From Paraburkholderia sp. BL9I2N2 (lineage in GTDB: Bacteria > Pseudomonadota > Gammaproteobacteria > Burkholderiales > Burkholderiaceae): a stretch of 64,000 nucleotides of DNA. The notes below the pieces were generated by a model. It did not search any database, was not told where the DNA came from, and was given only the letters and a program-made list of their open reading frames with translations. Both the position numbers and the translations under genes were made by a program. This document shows positions 1 through 8,127 of this stretch, piece after piece; positions within the stretch are counted from its first letter, which is position 1, and each line of letters starts with the position of its first letter. The stretch spans positions 4,340,001 to 4,404,000 of the forward strand of contig NZ_SMGP01000001.1 in NCBI RefSeq assembly GCF_004339745.1. Direction: 5' to 3'.

Positions 1-751
1 CGCCGAAAAAGCCCCACACCTTGCGGCCTTCTGTTTGCACGAGGCCGCGATTGGCCAGGTAGCGCATGAAACGCGCTTGATAAATCGCGTTGATCGGGCC
101 GATGCCCATCGAGCCAGTCGGGAACTGCCAGAAGTCCGGCATCAGCCACGGATGCGGATACGAGCACAAGCCCGGTCCGCCGATCTCGCGACGGTAGTGC
201 TGGAGGTTTTCCTCCGAGAGAAAGCCTTCGAGGTAAGCCCGCGCATAAACACCCGGCGACGAATGCGGCTGGAAGTACACGAGGTCGCCCGTGCCCTCTT
301 CCCCGCCAGGTGCGGCCGCGCGAAAAAAATGGTTGAAGCCGACCTCGAACAGATCCGCCGCCGACGCGTAACTCGCAATATGCCCGCCGAGTTCGCCGTA
401 GGCCTGGTTCGCGCGCACCACCATCGCGAGCGCATTCCAGCGCAGCGCGGCGGCGAGCCGTTCTTCGAGTTCGAGATTGCCCGGATAGCGCGGCTGTTGC
501 TCGAACGGGATCGTGTTCTGGTACGGCGTGACGTTGGTGCGCGCCGATTCAACACCCAGCGAAAGCGCATGGCTCGCAAGTTTGTCGAACAGAAACTGCG
601 CGCGGTCGCGGCCGACATGCGCGACGACCGCGTCGAGCGCTTCCAGCCACTCGGCGGTTTCCTGCGGATCGGCGTCCGCCTGCTCCGCGCTTTCAACACG
701 CTGCGCATTCAACGACTTCAACTGCTCGCTACCGCTGGACAAATCCGTCAT
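1..751 (-). CDS. aceE: Pyruvate dehydrogenase E1 component, homodimeric type (partial)
   Basis: This is the N-terminal 250 residues of a homodimeric ThDP-dependent pyruvate dehydrogenase E1, which decarboxylates pyruvate and acetylates the lipoyl group of E2. The start ATG at 751 reads MTDLSSGSEQL. Family stretches include PYQNTIPFEQQPRYPG, HxSSPGVYARAYLEGFL and SYPHPWLMPDFWQFPTGSMG. The window cuts the gene at VWGFFG, just before the GDGE ThDP/Mg motif of the family. A divergent Lrp/AsnC gene lies 152 bp away. That pairing is known for the accessory E1 gene often called mdeB, so this may be the inducible paralogue rather than the E1 of the main aceE-aceF operon. The family is clear; the exact paralogue is inferred. 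Confidence 0.9.
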   Translation of the reverse strand, partial: MTDLSSGSEQLKSLNAQRVESAEQADADPQETAEWLEALDAVVAHVGRDRAQFLFDKLASHALSLGVESARTNVTPYQNTIPFEQQPRYPGNLELEERLAAALRWNALAMVVRANQAYGELGGHIASYASAADLFEVGFNHFFRAAAPGGEEGTGDLVYFQPHSSPGVYARAYLEGFLSEENLQHYRREIGGPGLCSYPHPWLMPDFWQFPTGSMGIGPINAIYQARFMRYLANRGLVQTEGRKVWGFFG

Positions 752-818
752 GGCACCACTCCCGCTTCGACGTGTTCGGTTCAAGATCGAGTGAGTCAAT
801 GGTAACCATGTGCCCACA

Positions 819-835
819 AAATGAGCGTCTCATTT
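819..835. promoter_or_regulatory. 17-bp palindrome, probable Lrp/AsnC operator
   Basis: AAATGAG (819-825) and CTCATTT (829-835) form a perfect 7-bp inverted repeat with a 3-bp centre. It sits between the divergent E1 and Lrp genes, about 70 bp from either start. Lrp-family dimers bind short dyads of this size, so it is a good candidate site for the neighbouring regulator. The assignment is inference. Confidence 0.5.
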
Positions 836-903
836 GCTTGTGATCCCGCGCTGCGATAGGCTATTTATTCCGAATTTCGCCATTACGATGGAATATTTCA
901 TCT

Positions 904-1431
904 ATGACCACGCCACCCAGGCGGCTCGACCGCATCGACATCGGCATCCTGAGCCAGTTGCAGCAGAACGCGCGCATCACCAATGCGGATCTGGCGCGCT
1001 CGGTGAACCTGTCGCCCACGCCGTGCTTCAACCGCGTGCGGGCGCTCGAAAAGCTCGGTCTGTTCAAGCAGCAGGTCACGTTGCTGAACCCGGAGCCGCT
1101 CGGGCTGCGCATCAACGTGTTCATTCAGGTGAGTCTGGAAAAGCAGGTGGAAGACGCGCTGCTGCGCTTCGAACAGGCGATCTCGGAGCGTCCCGAGGTG
1201 ATGGAGTGCTACCTGATGACGGGCGACGCCGACTATCTGCTGCGCGTGGTGATGCCGGATATGCAGACGCTGGAGCGCTTCATCGTCGATCATCTGACGA
1301 AGATTCCGGGCATCTCCAATATTCGCTCGAGCTTTGCGCTCAAGCAGGTGCGTTACAAGACGGCGCTGCCGCTGCCGTCGTCGGGATTGACGCTGGTCGA
1401 TCCCGACGACGTGTCGACTGACTGGCGCTAA
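904..1431 (+). CDS. Lrp/AsnC family transcriptional regulator
   Basis: This 175-residue protein has the standard two-part Lrp layout. The N-terminal winged HTH (about residues 6-65) contains LDRIDIGILSQLQQNARIT and LARSVNLSPTPCFNRVRALE. The C-terminal RAM/effector domain contains PEVMECYLMTGDADYLLRVV. It is transcribed away from the pyruvate dehydrogenase E1 gene and probably controls it, perhaps with an amino or keto acid as effector. The perfect palindrome at 819-835 is the likely shared operator. The C-terminus extends past the RAM domain by about 20 residues. The family is certain; the target is inferred from position. Confidence 0.93.
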   Translation: MTTPPRRLDRIDIGILSQLQQNARITNADLARSVNLSPTPCFNRVRALEKLGLFKQQVTLLNPEPLGLRINVFIQVSLEKQVEDALLRFEQAISERPEVMECYLMTGDADYLLRVVMPDMQTLERFIVDHLTKIPGISNIRSSFALKQVRYKTALPLPSSGLTLVDPDDVSTDWR

Positions 1432-1451
1432 GGCTTTCCGCCCGCTCAGCT

Positions 1452-2264
1452 TTATGCCGTGGCGGCGCCGCTCGTGTAGCGTGCGGCCGGCAGCTTGTGC
1501 GACAGGTTCGGCTGCAGCTGCTGACGTGCGCTGTTGAAGCGCTCCCAGTCCGCCGCGTCCGGCAACGACGGAATCGTCACCAGTTCGCCGTGGTCGAGGC
1601 CGGCGAGCGCGGCGTCCACCATGTCTTCGGCGGTCATCACGATCTGTTGCGGCAGATGTTCGACCGCGAGGCCCGCGCGGTCCCAGAATGCGGTGCTGGT
1701 CGCGCCCGGCAAAACCGCCTGCAACTGCACACCCTTGCCGCCCACTTCGTGATGCAGCGACTGCGTCAGGTTGAGCACGTAGGCCTTGGTGCCGCTGTAA
1801 GTGCCGTTCAACGTTTCCGGCGACAGCGCCACGATCGACGAAATATTGATCACGATGCCGTTGCCCCGCTCCACCAGGCCCGGCACGACCGCTGCCGTCA
1901 GACGCGTGAGCGCGGTCACGTTCAGGGCGATCATTTTTTCGAGCTCGTCCACGTTCGAGTCGATCAGCGAGGCGGTCGCGCCGACGCCCGCGTTGTTGAC
2001 CAGCATCGTGATGCCACGGTCCGCGCGCAGCCGTTCTTCGATGCGGCGCACGTCGGCTTTGACGGTGAGGTCCGCGCCGATCGTCTCGACATGGCGGCCG
2101 GTTTCCGTCTTCAGACGATCGGCCAGACTGTTCAGCCGCTCGACGTCGCGCGCCACCAGAATCAGGTCGTAGCCGCGCCGCGCAAGGCGGTCCGCATACA
2201 CTGCGCCGATCCCCGACGATGCGCCCGTCACCAATGCCGTTCCTTTGCCTGCTTGCGTTGCCAT
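1452..2264 (-). CDS. SDR family NAD(P)-dependent oxidoreductase
   Basis: A classical short-chain dehydrogenase/reductase of 270 residues. It has the nucleotide-binding TGASSGIG near residues 13-20, NNAGVG near 89-94, and a catalytic Ser (NISSIVALS) followed by YSGTK. These give the usual Ser-Tyr-Lys triad. The C-terminal part, with PDAADWERFNSARQQLQPN, sets substrate choice and gives no clear clue. The start has an AGGAGA-type ribosome site just upstream. The divergent neighbour at 2446 is a GlxA-type AraC regulator, which commonly controls such an SDR. The substrate is unknown. Confidence 0.92.
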   Translation of the reverse strand: MATQAGKGTALVTGASSGIGAVYADRLARRGYDLILVARDVERLNSLADRLKTETGRHVETIGADLTVKADVRRIEERLRADRGITMLVNNAGVGATASLIDSNVDELEKMIALNVTALTRLTAAVVPGLVERGNGIVINISSIVALSPETLNGTYSGTKAYVLNLTQSLHHEVGGKGVQLQAVLPGATSTAFWDRAGLAVEHLPQQIVMTAEDMVDAALAGLDHGELVTIPSLPDAADWERFNSARQQLQPNLSHKLPAARYTSGAATA

Positions 2265-2445
2265 TTGAATCTCTCCTTGCGGGCGTGGCGCCTCGCGCCT
2301 GTGCCCTGTCCGATGAATGAATGGGAAAACCGGAAAACCTCCGCCACCGCGCCGTTGTTTGCGGTATTGCGGTGTTGACGAGGCAAGTCTAGGCGCGTAG
2401 CCTGTTGTCTCAAATGTCGTATTTACCTCGTTTTAGGACATCGCA

Positions 2446-3381
2446 ATGAGACACGTCGGCGTGGTGGTTTTTCCCGGCTTCCAGATCCTCGATATGGTCG
2501 CGGTCTCGATCTTCGAGCTGGCCAACCTGGAGGCCGGCCAGCCTGAGTACGACGTGGAGGTAATTTCCGAGCATGGCGGCATGGTGCGCAGCTCGGCGGG
2601 CGTGGAGATCGCCACCCGCCCGTTCGACGATCCGGCGTATGACACTGTGGTGGTCACTGGCGCGATGCAGATCGCGCCGTCGTCGCCGGGATTGCTGGCG
2701 TTTCTGAACGAGGCGCTCGCCGCGTCGCGACGCACCGCCAGCATCTGCACCGGCGCGTTCGTGCTGGCCGAGGCCGGGATTCTCGACGGCCGCCACGCCA
2801 CGACCCATTGGATTCACGCTCGCGATCTGCAGCGGCGCTTTCCGCAAACGCGCGTGGACGAGGACCGCATCTTTATCATCGACGGGTCGGTGTGGACGTC
2901 GGCCGGCATGACGGCGTGCATCGATCTGTGTCTGGCGCTCGTTGAAAACGATCTCGGCGTGGAGGTGTCGCGCGCGATCGCCAAGAAGCTCGTGGTGTAT
3001 CACCGCCGCACCGGCGGCCAGTCGCAGTTCTCGGCCATGCTGGACCTGGAGCCGAAATCCGACCGCATCCAGAACGCGCTCTCTTACGCCAAGAGTCATC
3101 TGCGCGAGCCGTTGACGGTCGAACAGCTCGCCGACGTCGCGCATCTCAGCCCGCGCCAGTTCAGCCGCGCGTTTCGCGACGAAACCCGTCAATCGCCGGC
3201 CAAAGCCATCGAGGCATTGCGCGTCGAAGCCGCGCGCGCCATGCTGGAAGCGGGCCGCCATTCCATGGAGGCGGTGGCCGCGGAAACCGGTTTCGTCGAT
3301 ACCGAACGGATGCGGCGCGCCTTTCTGCGCGCGTACGGTCAGCCGCCGCAAGCGATCAAACGCGCGGCGCGCGTGATGTAA
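2446..3381 (+). CDS. GlxA family transcriptional regulator (DJ-1/PfpI + AraC HTH)
   Basis: A 311-residue two-domain regulator. Residues 1 to about 190 form a DJ-1/PfpI amidotransferase-like domain: HVGVVVFPGFQILDMVAVSI at the N-terminus and the nucleophile-elbow region TASICTGAFVLAEAGIL. The C-terminal third holds two AraC-type helix-turn-helices (LREPLTVEQLADVAHLSPRQ and a second before RMRRAFLRAYGQPPQAIK). In this family the first domain is thought to sense a ligand rather than catalyse. It is divergent from the SDR gene at 1452-2264 with 181 bp between them, so control of that gene and itself is likely. The effector is unknown. Confidence 0.93.
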   Translation: MRHVGVVVFPGFQILDMVAVSIFELANLEAGQPEYDVEVISEHGGMVRSSAGVEIATRPFDDPAYDTVVVTGAMQIAPSSPGLLAFLNEALAASRRTASICTGAFVLAEAGILDGRHATTHWIHARDLQRRFPQTRVDEDRIFIIDGSVWTSAGMTACIDLCLALVENDLGVEVSRAIAKKLVVYHRRTGGQSQFSAMLDLEPKSDRIQNALSYAKSHLREPLTVEQLADVAHLSPRQFSRAFRDETRQSPAKAIEALRVEAARAMLEAGRHSMEAVAAETGFVDTERMRRAFLRAYGQPPQAIKRAARVM

Positions 3382-3449
3382 CACATGTGATGGACAATAT
3401 CGGCAACAGCGCTTTACCCGATATGACCTTCCACCATGAGAGGAACGCG

Positions 3450-3875
3450 ATGAACTACGACGACAGCAATCCCTTCGCAAGGATTCTGCGTGGCGAACTA
3501 CCCTGCATCAAGGTGGCCGAAACCGATGCCGCCCTCGCCTTCATGGACCTCATGCCGCAAGCGGACGGCCATCTGCTGGTGGTGCCGAAGGAAGCCGCCG
3601 CGGAGATTTTTGAATTGTCGGATGCTTCGACGGTGGCGTGCATGCGCATGACCCAGAAGCTCGCGATTGCGGTGCGCGCCGCGTTGCGGCCGGACGGCGT
3701 GTTCATTGGCCAATTCAATGGCGCCGCTGCGGGACAAACGGTGCCGCATGTGCATTTTCACGTGATCCCGCGCTGGGAAGGCCAGCCGCTGCGCATGCAT
3801 GCGCGCGATGTCGCCGACGCGGACACGCTCGAAGCGCTCGCCAAACGCATTCGCTCGCATTGGCGTGCCGACTGA
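3450..3875 (+). CDS. HIT family protein (histidine triad nucleotide hydrolase)
   Basis: A compact 141-residue HIT-fold protein. The signature HVHFHVIPR (His-x-His-x-His) near residues 97-105 supplies the active-site histidine that attacks the alpha phosphate of nucleotide substrates. The N-terminal part has the usual FARILRGELPCIKVAE and the DLMPQADGHLLVVPKE strand. The ATG at 3450 is chosen over an in-frame ATG at 3387 because GAGAGGAAC precedes it and the family starts near here. HIT proteins hydrolyse AMP-lysine, AMP-NH2 or dinucleoside polyphosphates; the substrate here cannot be told. Three hairpins follow downstream. Confidence 0.92.
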   Translation: MNYDDSNPFARILRGELPCIKVAETDAALAFMDLMPQADGHLLVVPKEAAAEIFELSDASTVACMRMTQKLAIAVRAALRPDGVFIGQFNGAAAGQTVPHVHFHVIPRWEGQPLRMHARDVADADTLEALAKRIRSHWRAD

Positions 3876-3929
3876 CGCGGCGCGTGGCGCGGTTCTGTGC
3901 TCCGTCATGCGCCGTAATAAGTGTAAAAG

Positions 3930-4038
3930 CCGCTGAAACCAGCGGTGCGTGCCGCGCGGCTAGACTGGTACTTGCCTTGTACCTACAAGGCATTGAGTGT
4001 GGATCTCTTTTGGCCTGCCCGAAACGGCAGGCTTTTTT
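3930..4038 (+). ncRNA. Possible small structured RNA or 3' UTR with three hairpins
   Basis: Downstream of the HIT gene lie three perfect stem-loops in 110 nt: CCGCTG/CAGCGG (about 3930-3945), GCCTTGT/ACAAGGC (3973-3990) and the terminator stem GCCTGCC/GGCAGGC (4013-4032) with six T. No convincing -35/-10 pair is visible (only TAGACT at 3961-3966). This could be an independent sRNA or simply the processed 3' end of the HIT transcript. Confidence 0.3.
4013..4038 (+). terminator. Rho-independent terminator downstream of the HIT gene
   Basis: The stem GCCTGCC (4013-4019) pairs with GGCAGGC (4026-4032) around a 6-nt loop and is followed by TTTTTT. It ends plus-strand transcription coming from the HIT gene or from a small RNA within 3930-4012. 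Confidence 0.8.
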
Positions 4039-4086
4039 ATTGGCGCGCTTGCGCGTGGCCTGACCGCTGCGCTTACGGCGCGCGGT

Positions 4087-4110
4087 AAAAAGCCCGCACG
4101 CGGCGGGTTT
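4087..4110 (-). terminator. Rho-independent terminator, minus strand
   Basis: AAGCCCGC (4090-4097) pairs with GCGGGTTT (4103-4110), one G-T wobble. On the minus strand the hairpin ends in a U run from the A-tract at 4087-4091. It probably terminates the small membrane-protein transcript at 4292-4471. The 180 bp between (4111-4291) hold no gene, only an 8-bp inverted repeat CACGAATC/GATTCGTG at 4202-4245. Confidence 0.65.
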
Positions 4111-4291
4111 CATTTCCTGGCGATGGTACGGTGTCGGCCGTGATGCGGCGTCGGCACACGGCGGCAATGCTTTTAGCAGACGACCACCAAACACCCTTGC
4201 ACACGAATCCCCTGCTCAATCGGCCGCCATGTTGGTCGATTCGTGCAGTGCAGCACGCAGGAGAGGCAATCCGCTGGCAAACGTAAACGTG

Positions 4292-4471
4292 TCACAGACG
4301 ATGCCGCGAGCGGCGCAGCGGATGCCGCCAGTCGATGCGGCGCGGTTTCACGGGCATCGGACGCATGTCGTGCAGGTGCCGGTGTTCCTGCCACAATTCG
4401 TCGGAGAAAAGAAATGCGACGATCAGCAGCGGAATGACCAGAAAGACGCCCAATATCAAGTTCTCGATCAC
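4292..4471 (-). CDS. Small single-pass membrane protein (59 residues)
   Basis: A short reading frame starting with GTG at 4471. It is preceded at 6 nt by GGAGG, a strong Shine-Dalgarno sequence that fixes this start; the longer in-frame versions upstream lack one. Residues 3-25 (ENLILGVFLVIPLLIVAFLF) form one hydrophobic helix. A short cytoplasmic or periplasmic tail rich in His, Arg and Pro follows (WQEHRHLHDMRPMPVKPRR). I recognise no family. The hydrophobic helix, strong ribosome site and downstream terminator together argue for a real small membrane protein. Function unknown. Confidence 0.55.
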   Translation of the reverse strand: MIENLILGVFLVIPLLIVAFLFSDELWQEHRHLHDMRPMPVKPRRIDWRHPLRRSRHRL

Positions 4472-4754
4472 GGTGGCCTCCGATTGCAGGAGCATGATTT
4501 CATTGTAGAGCACCGCGCGTACCCGTACCGTGCCGCGCGCCTCACAATCGCCACGATCGAGCCGAACACAGGCCTGCGACAACGCGACGCCCTTTACTCG
4601 CCGGACCCGCCTGCCGCCTGGTTTATCGCAAGAAAGCGCCGTGCGGGCGCGAGAGCTTGCAAGAACTCCCCGCACCGCGCCCTGACTAACTGGAAAGCGC
4701 GTGAGCCTGCAGCGAACGCGCGCATCCAAACCAATAATTCTCAAGGGGAATCCA

Positions 4755-5297
4755 ATGACGACCGAACGTAGCAGCGAACTCACCCTGCGCCCGCTCGAGC
4801 GCACCGATCTGCGCTTCGTCCATGAAGTGAACAACAACGCGAAAATCATGCGTTACTGGTTCGAGGAGCCGTACGAAACCTTCTCGGAACTCACCCAGCT
4901 TTACGACCAGCACGTGCACGACCTGCGCGAGCGGCGCTTCGTGGCGATCGACAACGAGGGGCAGACCGTCGGCGTGGTCGAACTGATCGAACTGGACTAT
5001 ATCCATCGACGGGGTGAGTTTCAGATCATCATCGCGCCGCATGCGCAAGGCCGCGGCTACGCAACCCTCGCCACCCAGCTCGCGACGGACTATGCGTTTT
5101 CAGTGCTGAACCTGCGCAAGGTCTATCTGATCGTCGACAAGTCGAATACGGCGGCAATCCACGTCTACGAAAAGTGCGGCTTCAGGCACGAGGCCGAGCT
5201 GATCGAGGAATTTTTCGGCAATGGCAGCTATCACAACGCCTTGCGGATGTGCATGTTCCAGTCCGAGTTCTTCGAGGCCAATCGACACGTCGATTGA
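4755..5297 (+). CDS. speG: Spermidine N1-acetyltransferase (GNAT family)
   Basis: A 180-residue GNAT enzyme whose whole length follows the SpeG pattern: LTLRPLERTDLRFVHEVNNN, the acidic polyamine-binding stretch MRYWFEEPYETFSELTQLYD, the acetyl-CoA loop APHAQGRGYATLATQL, and the C-terminal VYEKCGFRHEAELIEEFF. SpeG acetylates spermidine and spermine with acetyl-CoA in the cytoplasm, relieving polyamine toxicity. The ATG at 4755 is chosen because AAGGGGAA lies just upstream and the family starts here. It is monocistronic. The 283 bp before it hold no recognisable gene. Polyamine specificity is by similarity to the known family. Confidence 0.92.
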   Translation: MTTERSSELTLRPLERTDLRFVHEVNNNAKIMRYWFEEPYETFSELTQLYDQHVHDLRERRFVAIDNEGQTVGVVELIELDYIHRRGEFQIIIAPHAQGRGYATLATQLATDYAFSVLNLRKVYLIVDKSNTAAIHVYEKCGFRHEAELIEEFFGNGSYHNALRMCMFQSEFFEANRHVD

Positions 5298-5752
5298 CCC
5301 CCGCGAATGCGCATAGGACTGCCGTTTGGCAGACCCTGTGTGCAGCGCTCCTCACACCTGGCACCATTTATCTTCTGCAAACACACCGTTATTTCGTGAT
5401 TTCGGTTTAGTCGGTTGAATGACTTTGTGTGCAATGCACCAAGTATGTCGATTAAATGTAGCAAATCACTTAATTGTCGCCCCTCGTTTACGCGAACACG
5501 CGTCGCAAAGCTTTGCTGGTTAAAGCGGCGTGCCCTGCTCGTCTTTTAGTTATCCGTTTCAATCACGACTAATTAACCCATTGCTCAACGATTAAGCAGG
5601 TGCGATGGACGGTGCGACAATTCGCCGCTGTTGCGACCGCACACAAGATGTGCTTGTCGTTCTCTCGCATTCTCCTAAAGTGCAAGATGCGGGTTCAATC
5701 TTAAAGTTAAATACATAGCTAACCTGAGTATCCACCCGCACCGGAGGAAAAT
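5298..5752. other. AT-rich gene-free stretch of 455 bp
   Basis: Between speG and the secreted protein the sequence is clearly more AT-rich than the rest of the window and has no open frame with codon bias. I see no terminator-like hairpin with a U run and no recognisable riboswitch. It probably holds the promoter of the 5753 gene. Confidence 0.5.
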
Positions 5753-6091
5753 ATGAAAATGCGAGTCGCCCTTGTTTTCGCCATTGCGGGATTGGCTGCC
5801 GCCACTGTTCAGGCGCAAGACGTCATGATCAAGCCGCAGCAAACCATCCAGTTCAAGGCTAATGCCTATGGTTGCCTGTCGAAGGATAAACTCGACGCCG
5901 CCGACCAGCATGCGCAAGCCGGTGAACAGCAAAAGATGCAGGAGTTCTTCTCCGGATATCAATGCGTTTCGACACCGGAAAACTCGAGTTTCCGCGTCGT
6001 CCGCGTGGTCGGTCACGACGTCGAATTCGTGAATTCGGGTAATAGCGATACGCAAGGCCTTTGGGCAAACGATCGATTCATCAAGCAATAA
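5753..6091 (+). CDS. Secreted hypothetical protein
   Basis: A 112-residue protein with a Sec signal peptide (MKMRVALVFAIAGLAAATVQAQ, cleavage after the VQA) and a mature part of about 90 residues with two Cys (YGCLSKDKL and GYQCVSTPEN). They could form one disulfide. The start has a textbook GGAGGAAAAT ribosome site. Two plus-strand terminators follow at 6103 and 6200. No enzyme or binding motif is recognised. The mature N-terminus (DVMIKPQQTIQFKANAYGCL) suggests a small periplasmic protein of unknown role. Confidence 0.8.
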   Translation: MKMRVALVFAIAGLAAATVQAQDVMIKPQQTIQFKANAYGCLSKDKLDAADQHAQAGEQQKMQEFFSGYQCVSTPENSSFRVVRVVGHDVEFVNSGNSDTQGLWANDRFIKQ

Positions 6092-6102
6092 GCTGGACCC
6101 TG

Positions 6103-6133
6103 ACATTCCGGCGAAAACGCCGGAATGTGATTT
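6103..6133 (+). terminator. Terminator of the secreted-protein gene
   Basis: A perfect 11-bp stem (6103-6113 with 6118-6128) and AAAA loop, followed by a short T-rich tail GATTTTG, 11 bp past the stop codon. Confidence 0.8.
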
Positions 6134-6199
6134 TGCGCGCCTGTGCGCCCCGTCCTCTGACTTAATAAGTCGGAGGGGGTGAACCTGTGGGTTAAAAAT

Positions 6200-6232
6200 C
6201 GGCTGGGCATGAAAATGCTTGGCCGTTTTTAT
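6200..6232 (+). terminator. Second plus-strand terminator
   Basis: CGGC (6200-6203) pairs with GCCG (6222-6225), with an inner GCAT/ATGC stem and GAAA loop, followed by TTTTTATTT. Upstream at 6155-6175 is another hairpin (CTCTGACTTA with TAAGTCGGAG). The second terminator is therefore either a back-up or the end of a separate short transcript. Confidence 0.65.
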
Positions 6233-6265
6233 TTGCGCGCGTTAGCTTCGCTTTGACACGGACAG

Positions 6266-6302
6266 AAAAAAGCCGATGCGGATTGTCTGAATCCGCATCG
6301 GC
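6266..6302 (-). terminator. Terminator of the arabinose operon (minus strand)
   Basis: A perfect 13-bp stem (6272-6284 with 6290-6302) with a 5-nt loop. On the minus strand it ends in a U run from the A-tract 6266-6271. It lies about 55 bp past the stop of the dehydratase gene, the last gene of the operon. Confidence 0.88.
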
Positions 6303-6355
6303 AGTACGCCTTCTCGCAAAGCGCAGGGAACAACCGTTAGCTCACTACGAGCCGA

Positions 6356-8089
6356 TCAATGCGAATCGCGCGGCACCGGAGCGCCGCTCGATCCAACCAG
6401 GAAGTCCAGATCCGCGCCCTGATCCGCTTGCAGCACATGTTCGACATAGAGCTTGTAGTAGCCGCGTTTGGGCGCCTCGGGCGCCTGCCATGCGGCGCGC
6501 CGGCGCGCGAGTTCCTCGTCGGTGACGTCGAGATGCAGGCGGCGCGCTTCGACATCGAGTTCGATCATGTCGCCGGTCTGCACGAACGCGAGCGGCCCGC
6601 CTGCTGCCGCTTCCGGCGACACGTGCAGCACCACCGCGCCGTACGCCGTCCCGCTCATGCGGCCGTCGGAAATGCGGACCATGTCCGTAATGCCCTTTTG
6701 CAGCACTTTTTTCGGCAGCGGCATATTGCCGACTTCCGCGAAGCCCGGATAACCCTTCGGCCCCGCGCCCTTGAGCACCATGATGCAATGCTCGTCGATA
6801 TCGAGCGACTCGTCGTCGATCTTCGCGTGCAGTTCCTCGATGTTCTCGAACACTACCGCTCGACCGCGATGTTTGAGCAACGCCGCGGTGGCCGCCGACG
6901 GCTTGATCACTGCGCCATTCGGCGCCAGGTTGCCCTTGAGCACCGCGATGCCGGCCTTCGGCTTGAACGGCTCGGCGAACGTGGTGATGACTTTCTCGTC
7001 GTGATTCGGCGCGTTGCGCACATTGTCCCAGAGGGTCTTACCGTTCACGGTCAGCGCTTCTTTATGCAAGAGCCCCTGTTCGCCGAGTTGCTTCAACACC
7101 GCCGGCAAACCGCCCGCGTAGTAAAAGTCCTCCATCAGATATTCACCGGACGGTTGCAGGTTCACGAGACACGGCACGTTCGAACCCAGTTCCCAATCTT
7201 CTAGCGACAACTCCACGCCAATCCGCTTGGCCAGCGCGATCAGATGAACGACCGCATTGGTCGACCCGCCGATCGCCGCATTCGTGCGAATCGCGTTTTC
7301 GAATGCCTGGCGCGTCAGGATCTTGTCCATCGTCAGATCCTCGCGAACCATATCGACGATGCGCCGGCCCGCGAGATGCGCGAGCACCTGACGGCGCGCA
7401 TCGACCGCGGGAATCGCCGCGTTGTGCGGCAAGCCCATGCCGAGCGATTCGACCATCGAGGCCATCGTCGACGCCGTGCCCATCGTCATGCAGTGACCGC
7501 GCGAGCGGTTCATGCACGACTCGGCTTCGGTGAACTCTTCCTGCGTCATCGTGCCGGCGCGCACCTCCTCGGACATCTGCCAGACACCTGTTCCCGAGCC
7601 GATGTTCTTGCCGCGAAACCGGCCATTGAGCATCGGTCCGCCGGACACGGCCAGCGCCGGCAGATTGCACGACGCCGCGCCCATCAGCAGCGCGGGCGTG
7701 GTCTTGTCGCAACCCACAAGCAGAATCACGCCGTCCATCGGATTGCCGCGAATCGACTCTTCGACATCCATCGAGGCCAGGTTGCGAAACAGCATCGCCG
7801 TAGGCCGCAAATTGGTCTCGCCCAACGACATCACCGGAAACTCGAGCGGCAAGCCGCCCGCTTCATGCACGCCTTTCTTCACGTATTCCGCCAGCTCGCG
7901 AAAATGCGCGTTGCACGGCGTCAATTCTGACCACGTATTGCAGATGCCGATCACCGGACGTCCGTCGAATTCGTCGTGCGGAATACCCTGGTTTTTCATC
8001 CACGAGCGATGCAGAAAACCGTCGCGGTCCTTGAGGCCGAACCACGCCTGGCTGCGCAGCGGCTTTTTAGTCTGATTCGAATCAGCCAT
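6356..8089 (-). CDS. IlvD/Edd family dehydratase, probable L-arabonate dehydratase
   Basis: A 577-residue member of the IlvD/Edd dehydratases, which use an iron-sulfur cluster to turn sugar acids into 2-keto-3-deoxy acids. The cluster cysteines are visible in IGICNTWSELTPCN, LLVGCDKTTPA and ESCMNRSRGHCMTMGTAS. DGRMSGTAYG-type family motifs occur near the C-terminus. The ATG at 8089 (MADSNQTKKPLRSQAW) is chosen because CAGGAGAT precedes it. It is the last gene of the araFGH operon, 38 bp after araH, so the substrate is most likely L-arabonate, giving L-2-keto-3-deoxyarabonate. Arabinose dehydrogenase, lactonase and the next dehydratase are not in this window. Confidence 0.88.
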   Translation of the reverse strand: MADSNQTKKPLRSQAWFGLKDRDGFLHRSWMKNQGIPHDEFDGRPVIGICNTWSELTPCNAHFRELAEYVKKGVHEAGGLPLEFPVMSLGETNLRPTAMLFRNLASMDVEESIRGNPMDGVILLVGCDKTTPALLMGAASCNLPALAVSGGPMLNGRFRGKNIGSGTGVWQMSEEVRAGTMTQEEFTEAESCMNRSRGHCMTMGTASTMASMVESLGMGLPHNAAIPAVDARRQVLAHLAGRRIVDMVREDLTMDKILTRQAFENAIRTNAAIGGSTNAVVHLIALAKRIGVELSLEDWELGSNVPCLVNLQPSGEYLMEDFYYAGGLPAVLKQLGEQGLLHKEALTVNGKTLWDNVRNAPNHDEKVITTFAEPFKPKAGIAVLKGNLAPNGAVIKPSAATAALLKHRGRAVVFENIEELHAKIDDESLDIDEHCIMVLKGAGPKGYPGFAEVGNMPLPKKVLQKGITDMVRISDGRMSGTAYGAVVLHVSPEAAAGGPLAFVQTGDMIELDVEARRLHLDVTDEELARRRAAWQAPEAPKRGYYKLYVEHVLQADQGADLDFLVGSSGAPVPRDSH

Positions 8090-8127
8090 GAAATCTCCTG
8101 TTGGCAAACATGGGGCGGGGGCGCGCG

